Made by a program: the position numbers and the translations under genes
DNA from: Variovorax paradoxus
GTDB taxonomy: Bacteria; Pseudomonadota; Gammaproteobacteria; Burkholderiales; Burkholderiaceae_C
Direction: 5' to 3'
NCBI RefSeq assembly: GCF_018614955.1
Contig: NZ_JAGGNV010000005.1
Location: 62,001 to 126,000, forward strand
Length of the DNA stretch: 64,000 bases
The notes under the pieces: model-generated
Told to the model about the DNA's origin: nothing
Databases searched by the model: none
The model's input: the letters and a program-made list of their open reading frames with translations, nothing else
Part shown: one piece after another, positions 18,538 through 26,928 of the stretch
Numbering within the stretch: position 1 is the stretch's first letter
How the letters are laid out: every line of letters begins with the position of its first letter

Positions 18538-19614
18538 TTACTGGAATTGGCTCAGGAAGCGCAGGTCGCCATCGAAGAACAGGCGCAGGTCGTTCACGCC
18601 GTAGCGCAGCATCGTGAGCCGGTCCGGGCCCATGCCGAAGGCGAAGCCGATGTAGCGCTCGGGATCCAGGCCCATGTTGCGCACCACGTTCGGATGCACC
18701 TGGCCCGAACCGGCGACTTCGAGCCAGCGGCCGGCCAGCGGGCCGGTCTGGAACTGGATGTCGATCTCCGCGCTCGGCTCGGTGAACGGGAAGAAGCTGG
18801 GACGGAAGCGCAGCACCAGGTCGTCGGTTTCGAAGAAGGTGCGACAGAAGTCGGTGAACACGACCTTGAGGTCCTTGAAGCTCACGTTCTCGCCCAGCCA
18901 CAGGCCTTCGCACTGATGAAACATCGGCGAGTGGGTGGCATCGCTGTCGACGCGGTAGGTGCGGCCGGGCGCGATCACGCGGATCTCGGGCGCCTTGACC
19001 GTGCCGGTGGTGTCGGCCGCCGCAGCTTCGAACTCGGCCGCGTACTTCTTGACGTGCTGATTCGCATAGCGCACCTGCATCGGGCTGGTGTGGGGGCGCA
19101 GGTTGTACGGGATGCCGTCTTCGCCGTTGATGTCGACGTAGAAGGTATCCTGCATCGAGCGCGCAGGATGGTTCGGCGGGTTGTTGAGCGAGGTGAAGCT
19201 GTGCCAGTCGCTCTCGATCTCGGGGCCGTCCGCGACATCGAAACCCATGCTCGAAAAGATTGCCTCGATGCGTTCCATCGTGCGGCTCACCGGATGCAGG
19301 CCGCCGGACGCGCGCTGGCGGCCGGGCAAGGTGACGTCGAGCGCTTCGGCGCGCAGCTGCACGGCAAGCTCCTCGTCGGCCAGTTGATAGCGGCGCTCGG
19401 TGAGCGCGGCTTCGATGGCCTGCTTGGCCACATTGATCGCCGCGCCGCGCGACTTCTTCTCGTCGACGGAGAGCGCAGCCATGCCCTTCATCAGCTCGGT
19501 GATGCGGCCGGCCTTGCCGAGGAACTTCGCCTTGGCGTTCTCGAGTTCGGCCGGGGCCTTGGCCTTCGCGAAGGCGGCGCGTGCGGTGTCGACCAGGGAA
19601 TCCAACTCGTTCAT
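18538..19614 (-). CDS. pheS: Phenylalanyl-tRNA synthetase alpha subunit
   Basis: 358 residues beginning [19 protein letters not shown], an N-terminal coiled coil binding tRNA. The class II catalytic core includes [19 protein letters not shown] (motif 2 area) and [17 protein letters not shown] (motif 3). It charges tRNA-Phe. A terminator-like hairpin separates it from rplT, so expression of pheST may be partly uncoupled from the ribosomal-protein genes. Confidence 0.98.
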   Translation of the reverse strand: MNELDSLVDTARAAFAKAKAPAELENAKAKFLGKAGRITELMKGMAALSVDEKKSRGAAINVAKQAIEAALTERRYQLADEELAVQLRAEALDVTLPGRQRASGGLHPVSRTMERIEAIFSSMGFDVADGPEIESDWHSFTSLNNPPNHPARSMQDTFYVDINGEDGIPYNLRPHTSPMQVRYANQHVKKYAAEFEAAAADTTGTVKAPEIRVIAPGRTYRVDSDATHSPMFHQCEGLWLGENVSFKDLKVVFTDFCRTFFETDDLVLRFRPSFFPFTEPSAEIDIQFQTGPLAGRWLEVAGSGQVHPNVVRNMGLDPERYIGFAFGMGPDRLTMLRYGVNDLRLFFDGDLRFLSQFQ

Positions 19615-19636
19615 GGGGAATATTTCGAGGTGAAAG

Positions 19637-19672
19637 AAAAAAGGGCTGGAGCCCTTTCAAGCGCCAGCCCTT
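19637..19672 (-). terminator. Terminator-like hairpin in the pheS leader
   Basis: On the minus strand AAGGGCTGG (19672-19664) pairs with CCAGCCCTT (19649-19641), followed by a T-run. A shorter competing hairpin can form from the same 3' arm and an internal AAGGGC. It may act as terminator of the infC-rplT unit or as an attenuator of pheST. No Phe-rich leader peptide was found. Confidence 0.65.
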
Positions 19673-19723
19673 GTGCCGTGGGCGCAGGTCGCCATCCGAA
19701 AGACGGCAACCTGCTGTGCAGGA

Positions 19724-20083
19724 TCAAGCAGCCAGCTTGGCCTTGACCTGCTCCACGATGCCGGCAAAAGCGGCCTTGTCGTGCACGGCGATATCGGCCA
19801 GGACCTTGCGGTCGATCTCGATACCGGCCTTGCGGATGCCGTTGGCGAACTGGCTGTAGGTCAGGCCCAGTTCGCGCGAAGCCGCATTGATACGGGCAAT
19901 CCACAGTTGGCGGAACACGCGCTTCTTGGTGCGGCGGTCACGGTAGGCGTATTGGCCTGCCTTCATCACCGCCTGCTTGGCGATGCGGAAGACATTGCCG
20001 CGGCGACCGCGGAAACCCTTGGCGAGTGCGAGAACCTTCTTGTGGCGGGCGCGAGCCGTTACACCACGTTTGACGCGAGGCAT
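19724..20083 (-). CDS. rplT: 50S ribosomal protein L20
   Basis: 119 residues, the standard length. [28 protein letters not shown] and [30 protein letters not shown] are typical of L20. It binds 23S rRNA early in assembly. In other proteobacteria it represses rpmI-rplT translation. It lies 24 nt downstream of rpmI. Confidence 0.98.
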   Translation of the reverse strand: MPRVKRGVTARARHKKVLALAKGFRGRRGNVFRIAKQAVMKAGQYAYRDRRTKKRVFRQLWIARINAASRELGLTYSQFANGIRKAGIEIDRKVLADIAVHDKAAFAGIVEQVKAKLAA

Positions 20084-20107
20084 GTGTGTACTCCTTGTTC
20101 GTCTGGA

Positions 20108-20311
20108 TTAAATGCCGCTGCCGGGCAACATGGCGGCCATCGAAACCATGTTGGTCTCGTGAACTGCCGTTGCACCACGCAGGTGACGCTTGTTCTTGGT
20201 GGTCTTCTTGGTCAGGATGTGACGCTTGAAGGCTTGACCGCGCTTGACGGTGCCACCGGGACGAACGCGGAAACGCTTTTTCGCGCTGCTCTTGGTCTTC
20301 ATTTTGGGCAT
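20108..20311 (-). CDS. rpmI: 50S ribosomal protein L35
   Basis: 67 residues, normal size: [44 protein letters not shown] very basic small ribosomal protein. AAAGGAGCATT precedes the ATG. The 147-nt gap between infC and rpmI could hold the L20 autoregulatory leader known in E. coli, but no convincing conserved structure could be confirmed by eye. Confidence 0.97.
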   Translation of the reverse strand: MPKMKTKSSAKKRFRVRPGGTVKRGQAFKRHILTKKTTKNKRHLRGATAVHETNMVSMAAMLPGSGI

Positions 20312-20458
20312 GTGAATGCTCCTTTAGTTTGTGCTCGTGAGGCGCCGCGGATATTCCACGGGCTTGTTGGCCCCGAGACACTTCTTTATCCCGCCCTTGC
20401 CTGCACCTTGGAGTGCTGACGAGGGCGAAATCCCTTCGGATCCTTCTATCTCTTCAGC

Positions 20459-21061
20459 TCAGGCCGCGGCGGGTGCGGTTGTCGACTCAGCCGCCGGTTT
20501 TGCCGCGCCACCCGCCTTCTTGCGGCCCGGTGCGATCATCATGATCATCTGCCGGCCCTCGAGCTTCGGAAACTGCTCGACCACGATCGCGTCGCCGAGA
20601 TCCTCACGAATGCGCTGCAACAGCGCCAGACCCAGTTCCTGGTGCGTGATCTCGCGCCCCCGGAAGCGCAGCGTGATCTTGCACTTGTCGCCCTCGTCAA
20701 GAAAACGCCGGATGTTGCGCATCTTGATGTTGTAGTCGCCTTCGTCGGTACCCGGCCGGAACTTGATTTCCTTGACCTCGATGACCTTCTGCTTCGATTT
20801 CGCTTCGGCGGCCTTCTTCTGCTCGTGGTACTTGAACTTGCCGTACTCGATCAGGCGGCAGACCGGCGGATTGGCCGCCGCGACGACTTCCACCAGATCC
20901 ACGTCTTGCTCACCGGCCAGCCGCAGGGCCTCGGCAAGACTCACGACACCCAATTGCTCGTTATCGGGCCCGATCAGGCGGACTTCCGGGGCCATGATTT
21001 CCCGGTTCAGGCGGTGTTGGCGTTCCTCGCGGTGGCGGCGGTCGCGAAATGCAGTAGCGAT
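20459..21061 (-). CDS. infC: Translation initiation factor IF-3
   Basis: 200 residues if the start is ATC at 21061. The conserved N-terminus ([18 protein letters not shown]) lies upstream of the first ATG (20995) and is required for a normal IF-3. AAGGAT sits 7 nt before the ATC codon. Two-domain IF-3: [16 protein letters not shown] in the N-domain and [20 protein letters not shown] opening the C-domain. IF-3 checks start codons, and a rare start codon gives autoregulation, as with the AUU start of E. coli infC. An Ala/Pro-rich tail ends the protein. Confidence 0.95.
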   Translation of the reverse strand: MATAFRDRRHREERQHRLNREIMAPEVRLIGPDNEQLGVVSLAEALRLAGEQDVDLVEVVAAANPPVCRLIEYGKFKYHEQKKAAEAKSKQKVIEVKEIKFRPGTDEGDYNIKMRNIRRFLDEGDKCKITLRFRGREITHQELGLALLQRIREDLGDAIVVEQFPKLEGRQMIMMIAPGRKKAGGAAKPAAESTTAPAAA

Positions 21062-21169
21062 GGTCAGGATCCTTCAATCAATCTGCTACAAAAACTGTAG
21101 CGAACACCGTCTAGTCCACGCCCACAAGCACCCTGATTGCTCAAAATCAGCCTTTGAACCGGTTCAAAT

Positions 21170-23077
21170 TCAAAGCTTGTGTTGGATGTCGGCGGCGATC
21201 TTTTGGGAGAACGCCTCCACCGACATGGCACCGAGATCAAGATTGCCCCGGGCGCGCACTGCGACGGCACCTGCTTCCTTCTCCTTGTCGCCCACGACCA
21301 GGATGTAGGGAAGCTTTTGCAACGAATGCTTCCGTATTTTATACGTAATCTTCTCGTTGTGCAGATCGAGCAAAACTCTAAGCCCTTGATTTTGCAGCGA
21401 TTTCGCAACTTGAGATGCGTAATCTGCCTGACCCTCGCTGATATTGAGCACCGCGACCTGCACCGGAGCGAGCCAGGCAGGCAGCGCGCCGGAGTGATGT
21501 TCGATCAGCATGCCGATGAACCGCTCGAGGCTGCCGACGATCGCGCGGTGCAGCATCACGGGATGTGCACGGCCGCTGGATTCGGTGACGTACTCTGCGT
21601 CCAGGCGCTCGGCCATATTGAAGTCCACCTGCATCGTGCCGCACTGCCACTGGCGTCCGATGGCGTCTCGCAGCGTGTATTCGATCTTCGGCCCGTAGAA
21701 GGCGCCTTCGCCGGGCGAGATGACGAACTCCACGCCCGATCGGCGCAGCGCCTCCATCAGCGCATGCTCGGCCTTGTCCCAGAGTTCGTCTGAGCCGATG
21801 CGGTTGTCCGGCCGCGTCGCCACCTTGTAGAGGATCTCGGTGAAGCCGAAATCGGCATAGACCTTGAGCAATTGCCCCGTGTAGGCCACGCATTCCTCGA
21901 GGATCTGGTCTTCGGTGCAGAAGATGTGGCCGTCGTCCTGCGTGAATCCGCGCACCCGCATGATCCCGTGCAAGCCGCCCGAGGGCTCGTTGCGGTGGCA
22001 CTGGCCGAATTCGCCGTAGCGCAACGGCAGGTCGCGGTAGCTGCGCAGATCGGATTTGAAGATCAGCACGTGGCCCGGGCAGTTCATCGGCTTGAGCGCG
22101 TACTCGCGCTTTTCCGACTCCGTCGTGAACATGTTTTCGCGGTAGTTCTGCCAGTGGCCCGTTTTTTCCCACAAGCTCTTGTCGAGGATCTGCGGTCCTT
22201 TGACTTCCTGGTAGCCCGTGTCGCGGTACACCTTGCGCATGTACTGCTCGACCTGCTGCCAGATCGCCCAGCCCTTGGGATGCCAGAACACCACGCCGGG
22301 CGCCACCTCGTCGATGTGGAACAGGTCCAGTTCCTTGCCCAGCCGGCGGTGGTCGCGCTTTTCGGCTTCCTCGATGCGCTGGATGTACTGGTCGAGCTGC
22401 TTCTTGTCGGCCCAGGCCGTGCCATAGATGCGCTGCAGCTGCTCGTTCTTGGCATCGCCGCGCCAGTACGCGCCGGCCAGCTTCGTGAGCTTGAAAACCT
22501 TGAGGAAGCGCGTGTTCGGCACGTGCGGGCCGCGGCACATGTCGACGTACTCCTGGTGGTAGTACAGGCCCATCGCCTTCTCGTTGGGCATGTCTTCCAC
22601 CAGCCGCAGCTTGTAGTCCTCGCCGCGGGACTTGAACACCTCGATGACCTCCTCGCGCGGCGTCATCTTCTTGACCACGTCGTAGTCCTGCGCGATCAGA
22701 TCGCGCATGCGCGCCTCGATCGCTTCCATGTCCTCGGGCGTGAAGGGGCGCTCGTGGGCGATGTCGTAGTAGAAGCCCTCCTCGATCACCGGGCCGATCA
22801 CCATCTTCGCCGTCGGGTAAAGCTGCTTCACGGCGTGGCCGACCAAGTGAGCCGTCGAGTGGCGGATGATCTCCAGGCCCTCGTCATCCTTGGGCGTGAT
22901 GATCTGCAGCTTGGCGTCGTGATCGATCAGGTCGCTGGCATCGACCAGCTGGCCGTCGACCTTGCCGGCCACGGTCATCTTCGCGAGGCCGGGGCCGATG
23001 GACTTGGCAACATCGGCCACCGAAACCGGGCCGGGAAACTCGCGGCGCGAGTTGTCGGGAAGCGTGATCTGGATCAT
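21170..23077 (-). CDS. thrS: Threonyl-tRNA synthetase
   Basis: 635 residues. An N-terminal TGS domain starts [18 protein letters not shown]. The editing domain has [16 protein letters not shown] (HxxxH zinc motif) and later [11 protein letters not shown]. The class II core includes [10 protein letters not shown] with the zinc cysteine, and an anticodon-binding domain closes the protein. The ATG at 23077 is favoured over an upstream start because it begins the TGS fold. It lies 108 nt upstream of infC, the conserved thrS-infC order. Confidence 0.98.
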   Translation of the reverse strand: MIQITLPDNSRREFPGPVSVADVAKSIGPGLAKMTVAGKVDGQLVDASDLIDHDAKLQIITPKDDEGLEIIRHSTAHLVGHAVKQLYPTAKMVIGPVIEEGFYYDIAHERPFTPEDMEAIEARMRDLIAQDYDVVKKMTPREEVIEVFKSRGEDYKLRLVEDMPNEKAMGLYYHQEYVDMCRGPHVPNTRFLKVFKLTKLAGAYWRGDAKNEQLQRIYGTAWADKKQLDQYIQRIEEAEKRDHRRLGKELDLFHIDEVAPGVVFWHPKGWAIWQQVEQYMRKVYRDTGYQEVKGPQILDKSLWEKTGHWQNYRENMFTTESEKREYALKPMNCPGHVLIFKSDLRSYRDLPLRYGEFGQCHRNEPSGGLHGIMRVRGFTQDDGHIFCTEDQILEECVAYTGQLLKVYADFGFTEILYKVATRPDNRIGSDELWDKAEHALMEALRRSGVEFVISPGEGAFYGPKIEYTLRDAIGRQWQCGTMQVDFNMAERLDAEYVTESSGRAHPVMLHRAIVGSLERFIGMLIEHHSGALPAWLAPVQVAVLNISEGQADYASQVAKSLQNQGLRVLLDLHNEKITYKIRKHSLQKLPYILVVGDKEKEAGAVAVRARGNLDLGAMSVEAFSQKIAADIQHKL

Positions 23078-23102
23078 GGGAAGAAAACCTCGGCGAGAAA
23101 AC

Positions 23103-23129
23103 AAAAAAGCGCGGTCTGGGACCGCGCTT
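23103..23129 (-). terminator. Terminator-like hairpin in the thrS leader
   Basis: On the minus strand AAGCGCGGTC (23129-23120), a 3-nt loop, and GACCGCGCTT (23116-23107) are followed by six T, only about 25 nt before the thrS ATG. No gene ends immediately upstream on this strand except the distant aceA, which has its own terminator. Attenuation of thrS is therefore a reasonable inference. Confidence 0.6.
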
Positions 23130-23293
23130 GGCTATGGTTTGTGTGCTGGATGCTTCCAGCGTGCGCGGACTACCGGCCTCTTCCTTCAAGGAAAAGACCG
23201 CTCATTGCCTGCGGTGTAGTTCGCGGTGTCATAACCAGGGTGCCTTTCTCGCTCTTGTTGCTGCTGAGACGGAGTTGCGAATTCTATCGGACG

Positions 23294-23324
23294 AAAAAAA
23301 TCCCCGCGGATTGCTCGCGCGGGG
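23294..23324 (-). terminator. Terminator of aceA
   Basis: CCCCGCG (23324-23318 on the minus strand), a 9-nt loop, and CGCGGGG (23308-23302) are followed by A and seven T, 25 nt after the aceA stop. Confidence 0.85.
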
Positions 23325-23349
23325 ACAAAAACTCAAGCGACGATGAAGC

Positions 23350-24669
23350 TCAGTGGAACTGCTCTTCCTCGGTCGAACCGGTGAGCGCCGTCACGCTCGA
23401 CTTGCCGCCCTGGATCACGGTCGTCACTTCGTCGAAGTAGCCAGTGCCGACTTCCTGCTGGTGCGACACGAAGGTGTAGCCGCGGTCGCGCGCCGCGAAT
23501 TCGGGCTCCTGTACCTTCTCGACGTACGCCGACATGCCGCGCTTCACGTAGTCCTGCGCCAGGTCGAACATGTTGAACCACATCGAGTGGATGCCGGCCA
23601 GCGTGATGAACTGGTACTTGTAGCCCATGGCGCCCAGTTCCTTCTGGAACTTGGCGATGGTCGCGTCGTCGAGGTTCTTCTTCCAGTTGAAGGAGGGCGA
23701 GCAGTTGTACGCCAACATCTTGCCGGGATGCACCTTGTGCACGGCCTCGGCGAACTTGCGCGCGAACTCGAGGTCGGGCGTGCCGGTCTCGCACCACACC
23801 AGGTCGGCATAGTGGGCGTAGGCGACGGCGCGCGAGATCGCCTGCTCGATGCCCTTCTTCGTCTTGTAGAAGCCTTCGGCCGTGCGCTCGCCCGTGAGGA
23901 AGGGCTTGTCGTTCTCGTCATAGTCGCTGGTCAGCAGGTCGGCCGCTTCGGCGTCGGTGCGGGCGATCACGAGCGTCGGCGTGCCGCAGACGTCGGCCGC
24001 CATGCGCGCCGCGATCAGCTTCTGCACCGCTTCGGTGGTCGGCACCAGCACCTTGCCGCCCATGTGGCCGCACTTCTTGACCGAGGCGAGCTGGTCTTCG
24101 AAGTGCACGCCGCCGGCGCCGGCCTTGATCATCGCCTTCATCAGTTCGAAGCCGTTGAGCACGCCGCCGAAGCCTGCTTCGGCATCGGCCACGATCGGCG
24201 CGAAGTAGTCGACGTAGTCCTTGTCGCCGGGATTCGCGCCCTTGGACCACTGAATCTCGTCGGCGCGGCGGAAGGTGTTGTTGATGCGCTCGACCACCGT
24301 CGGCACCGAGTCGACCGGATAGAGCGACTGGTCGGGGTACATCGATGCGTAGCTGTTGTTGTCGGCGGCGACTTGCCACCCGGACAGATAGATCGCCTTG
24401 ACGCCGGCCTTGACCTGCTGCATGGCTTGGCCGCCGGTGAGCGCGCCGAGGCAGTTGACGTAGGGCTCGTTGTTCACGAGGTCCCAGAGCTTCTCGGCAC
24501 CGCGGCGTGCGAGGGTGTATTCGATCGGGAAGGAACCACGCAGGCGCACCACGTCGGCTGCGCTGTAGCCACGCTTGATGCCCTTCCAGCGCGGGTTGGT
24601 GGCCCAGTCTTTTTCGAGGGCGGCGATCTGCTGTTCGCGGCTGAGTTGTTCAGTGATGGTTTGGGGCAT
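23350..24669 (-). CDS. aceA: Isocitrate lyase
   Basis: 439 residues. The signature [13 protein letters not shown] holds the catalytic cysteine (residue about 190). [37 protein letters not shown] and [14 protein letters not shown] are family blocks. It splits isocitrate into glyoxylate and succinate in the glyoxylate shunt, needed on C2 compounds and fatty acids. The ATG at 24669 is preceded by GGAG at 5 nt; a GTG two codons upstream is less likely. The upstream region is AT-rich and carries two inverted repeats. Malate synthase is not in the window. Confidence 0.98.
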   Translation of the reverse strand: MPQTITEQLSREQQIAALEKDWATNPRWKGIKRGYSAADVVRLRGSFPIEYTLARRGAEKLWDLVNNEPYVNCLGALTGGQAMQQVKAGVKAIYLSGWQVAADNNSYASMYPDQSLYPVDSVPTVVERINNTFRRADEIQWSKGANPGDKDYVDYFAPIVADAEAGFGGVLNGFELMKAMIKAGAGGVHFEDQLASVKKCGHMGGKVLVPTTEAVQKLIAARMAADVCGTPTLVIARTDAEAADLLTSDYDENDKPFLTGERTAEGFYKTKKGIEQAISRAVAYAHYADLVWCETGTPDLEFARKFAEAVHKVHPGKMLAYNCSPSFNWKKNLDDATIAKFQKELGAMGYKYQFITLAGIHSMWFNMFDLAQDYVKRGMSAYVEKVQEPEFAARDRGYTFVSHQQEVGTGYFDEVTTVIQGGKSSVTALTGSTEEEQFH

Positions 24670-24740
24670 GGTCACTCCGAGGGTTGGTTGAGAGTTGGGC
24701 GCTGCGGCCGTGGAATGACTTTACGACAAGCCTCTAGTCT

Positions 24741-24760
24741 TATGTCTTATAGAAGACATA
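24741..24760. promoter_or_regulatory. Operator-like palindrome upstream of aceA
   Basis: TATGTCTT-ATAG-AAGACATA has perfect 8-bp arms and lies about 70 bp upstream of the aceA start, where the promoter should be. The size and symmetry suit a GntR-type or similar dimeric repressor. No regulator gene is adjacent. Confidence 0.55.
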
Positions 24761-24795
24761 TTTTTTGCCATTTAAAATCAACAACTTACATCGTA

Positions 24796-24834
24796 TTTTC
24801 TCAATGTGGAATAAATTTTCTTGTATTGAGAAAA
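24796..24834. promoter_or_regulatory. Second inverted repeat in the AT-rich aceA upstream region
   Basis: TTTTCTCAAT (24796-24805) and ATTGAGAAAA (24825-24834) are perfect 10-bp arms around 19 nt. The surrounding 24700-24886 stretch is much more AT-rich than the rest of the window and holds no gene. It could bind an activator or form a hairpin terminating the upstream gamma-glutamylcyclotransferase gene. Confidence 0.45.
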
Positions 24835-24886
24835 AATATTGCAACGCAGCATGCGTAAATTTCGCGATACGCAATGAACTCTTCGT

Positions 24887-25306
24887 TCATGAAATCGAGC
24901 GCATGTGTGCCAGCCAGTCGCCGCTCGCGATCACCGGCCTGCCCACGATGCGCTTCGGATGAATCTCATAGGCCAGGCACATGAGTTCCTCCGCACCGGC
25001 TTGCACTTTCACTTCGCGCTTGATGTATTCGCCGCTGTCGTCAGGCTTCACTTCCTCGAGCAGATCGAGCTGTGCTTCGAGTGCCGATGTGATGGCATAG
25101 ATCTCGCCGACCACCCGCGCAGTCCCGCCGAGCACGGCACCTGGATAGCTGCCCAGGTCGTACAGCGTGCCCGCGATGGAGGCATCGGCCACATGCTCGG
25201 GCGCCGGCGAGAAGCGTGCGATGTCGTTGCGTCCGCCCGCGCGCAGGGTGCCGTAGACGAACACGTGGCGGGTCGGGCCCGCCGGGCCTGCGGAATGGGG
25301 CATCAT
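24887..25306 (-). CDS. Gamma-glutamylcyclotransferase-like (AIG2 fold) protein
   Basis: 139 residues. HVFVYGTLRAGGRN near residue 14 is the GGCT substrate-binding loop (YGTLRxG), and VVGEIYAITSALEAQLDLLEEV includes the catalytic glutamate region (GEIY). The family cyclises gamma-glutamyl groups to 5-oxoproline, but many bacterial members are uncharacterised. Two adjacent ATG codons (25306, 25303) begin the fold. There is no strong ribosome-binding site. The start is divergent from the DMT transporter 35 bp away. Confidence 0.8.
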   Translation of the reverse strand: MMPHSAGPAGPTRHVFVYGTLRAGGRNDIARFSPAPEHVADASIAGTLYDLGSYPGAVLGGTARVVGEIYAITSALEAQLDLLEEVKPDDSGEYIKREVKVQAGAEELMCLAYEIHPKRIVGRPVIASGDWLAHMRSIS

Positions 25307-25341
25307 CGAATCAATTCTTGCAGCGCAACGCGCCCAGTCTA

Positions 25342-26268
25342 TTGAACACCGCCCTCCCCGCACCCGGCCGCTTCGTGGCCTACGGTTGCCTGGCCTTGAG
25401 CATGTCGCTCGTCGGCAGCTACGTTGCACTCTCCAAACCGCTGGTGGTTGCCTTCCCGGTGCTGCTGCTCGCGTGGTTGCGCTTCGGCATCGCGGCGTTG
25501 GCGATGCCGCATTGGCTGCGCCGTCCGAGCGATGAGCCGGCGATGACGGCGCGCACGCGCGGCCTGGTCTTTCTCGAGTCCTTCCTCGGCAACTTCCTGT
25601 TCTCGATCTGCATGCTGTTCGGCGTGAGCCTGACCAGCGCGGTGTCGGCCGGCGTGATCATGGCGTCGATCCCCGCCGTCGTCGCGCTCACGAGCTGGCT
25701 GTTTCTGCACGAACGCATCACGCTGCGCATCTGGATCGCGATCGCCTGCGCGGCGCTCGGCATCGGCCTGCTCGCGTTCGCGCCGGCACATGCGCAAGCC
25801 CATCCAGGCAGCGGCGCGTCGGCATCGATGCCCTGGCTCGGCAACCTGCTGGTCTTCTGCGCCGTGCTCTGCGAGTCCGCATACGCGGTGATCGGCAAAT
25901 CGCTCACCGGGCGGCTCGGCCCCAAGCGCATCTCTTCGCTGATCAACCTCTGGGGCTTCGTGCTCTCGACGCCGCTGGGTATCTGGTTCGCGCTTCGCTT
26001 CGATTTCGGCGCGGTGTCGCTCGGCCTCTGGGGCCTCCTGATCGTCTATGCGCTGGCCGCGAGCATCTGGACCGTGTGGCTCTGGATGACCGGCCTGAAG
26101 GGGGTACCCGCCTCGCAGGCCGGCGTGTTTACCGTGATGCTGCCGGTCAGCGCGGCCGTCGTCGGCGTGCTCGTTCTGGGCGAGAGTTTGTCGCTGCTGC
26201 AGGTCTGCGCGTTCGCGCTTGCGCTGCTCGGCGTGGTGCTCGCCACGTGGCCTTCGCGCCGCCCCTGA
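25342..26268 (+). CDS. DMT superfamily (EamA) transporter
   Basis: About 308 residues with roughly ten hydrophobic helices in two EamA repeats; FSICMLFGVSLTSAVSAGVIMA and the second-repeat GVFTVMLPVSAAVVGVLVL are typical. An exporter of metabolites or amino acids across the inner membrane; substrate unknown. No ATG fits well. TTG at 25342 (NTALPAPGRFVAYG) avoids overlap with the divergent gene, while the first in-frame ATG upstream (25216) would overlap it by 91 bp. The start is therefore uncertain. Confidence 0.85.
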   Translation: MNTALPAPGRFVAYGCLALSMSLVGSYVALSKPLVVAFPVLLLAWLRFGIAALAMPHWLRRPSDEPAMTARTRGLVFLESFLGNFLFSICMLFGVSLTSAVSAGVIMASIPAVVALTSWLFLHERITLRIWIAIACAALGIGLLAFAPAHAQAHPGSGASASMPWLGNLLVFCAVLCESAYAVIGKSLTGRLGPKRISSLINLWGFVLSTPLGIWFALRFDFGAVSLGLWGLLIVYALAASIWTVWLWMTGLKGVPASQAGVFTVMLPVSAAVVGVLVLGESLSLLQVCAFALALLGVVLATWPSRRP

Positions 26269-26331
26269 GACAACTTGCGCGCCGCTCAGAGGGAAAACGA
26301 GCACTTCTCTCCTCTGAAAAAACAACAGCTC

Positions 26332-26359
26332 CCAATGAAAAAAGCGCTTTTTCCCTTGG
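26332..26359. promoter_or_regulatory. 28-bp imperfect palindrome after the DMT gene
   Basis: CCAATGAAAAAAGC is followed directly by GCTTTTTCCCTTGG; 12 of 14 positions are complementary, with a perfect AAAAAGCGCTTTTT core. It may be a terminator for the transporter or an operator for the SWIB gene. No function can be assigned. Confidence 0.4.
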
Positions 26360-26400
26360 AAACGCGTTTCTTCTCCTTTAGCATCCGCAATGCCAGTGGA

Positions 26401-26428
26401 GACACCGCTTTTCATTGGTGAAAGTGTC
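26401..26428 (+). promoter_or_regulatory. Hairpin in the leader of the SWIB gene
   Basis: GACAC/GTGTC and TTTCA-TTGG-TGAAA form a bulged stem-loop ending about 10 nt before the AAAAAAGGAAA ribosome-binding site. It could affect mRNA stability or translation. Confidence 0.35.
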
Positions 26429-26451
26429 CAATCCAAAAAAGGAAATCAACC

Positions 26452-26868
26452 ATGGCAACTGCAAAGAAGGCTCCGGCCAAGAAAGCTCCTGCGAAGAAGG
26501 CCGCTCCGGCCAAGAAGGCGGCTCCTGCCAAGAAGGCTGCGGCGAAGAAGGCAGCACCCGCTAAGAAGGCCGCTCCCGCCAAGAAGGCTCCTGCGAAGAA
26601 GGCAGCTCCCGCCAAGAAGCGCACGCCCAACGCCGCGTTCATGAAGGCCCTGACCCCCAGCCCGGCACTCGCTGCCGTGGTCGGCTCGACGCCTCTGCCG
26701 CGCACCGCTGTCGTGAGCAAGCTGTGGGACTACATCAAGAAGAACAACCTTCAAGACAAGGCCAACAAGCGCAACATCAACGCCGATGCCAAGCTGAAGG
26801 AAATCTTCGGCAAGCCGCAAGTGTCGATGTTCGAGCTCGCCTCCTTGATCGGCAAGCACGTCAAGTGA
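26452..26868 (+). CDS. SWIB/MDM2 domain protein with lysine-alanine-proline tail
   Basis: 138 residues. The first 56 are repeats of KKAPA/KKAAPA, resembling the C-terminal tail of eukaryotic histone H1 and bacterial H1-like proteins. Residues about 60-138 form a SWIB domain (LPRTAVVSKLWDYIKKNNL, KLKEIFGKPQVSMFELASLI). The basic tail implies nucleic-acid binding. Such fusions occur in Burkholderiales and Chlamydiae; a nucleoid-structuring role is inferred. A strong purine-rich ribosome-binding site suggests high expression. It is followed by two hairpins. Confidence 0.9.
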   Translation: MATAKKAPAKKAPAKKAAPAKKAAPAKKAAAKKAAPAKKAAPAKKAPAKKAAPAKKRTPNAAFMKALTPSPALAAVVGSTPLPRTAVVSKLWDYIKKNNLQDKANKRNINADAKLKEIFGKPQVSMFELASLIGKHVK

Positions 26869-26873
26869 GTCTC

Positions 26874-26925
26874 GGGCGCCATCGGCGCCCGAATGAAGAA
26901 AGCCGGCGCGAGCCGGCTTTTTTTT
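26874..26925 (+). terminator. Double hairpin terminator after the SWIB gene
   Basis: GGGCGCC-ATC-GGCGCCC (26874-26890) is followed by AAGCCGGC-GCGA-GCCGGCTT (26900-26919) and a T-run to 26925. The second hairpin is a textbook intrinsic terminator and may also help stop the convergent thiamine-diphosphate enzyme gene. Confidence 0.9.
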
Positions 26926-26928
26926 GCC

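Noticed and set aside
16093..19746. A 1217-codon open reading frame on the plus strand
   Set aside because: It is the antisense shadow of pheT and pheS, gives a low-complexity Arg/Ala/His-rich product and has no domain; the opposite strand has clear synthetases.
26452..26620. Tandem repeat that could be a microsatellite or assembly artefact
   Set aside because: The repeat keeps frame, uses mixed codons and encodes the known KKAPA-type tail of SWIB proteins.
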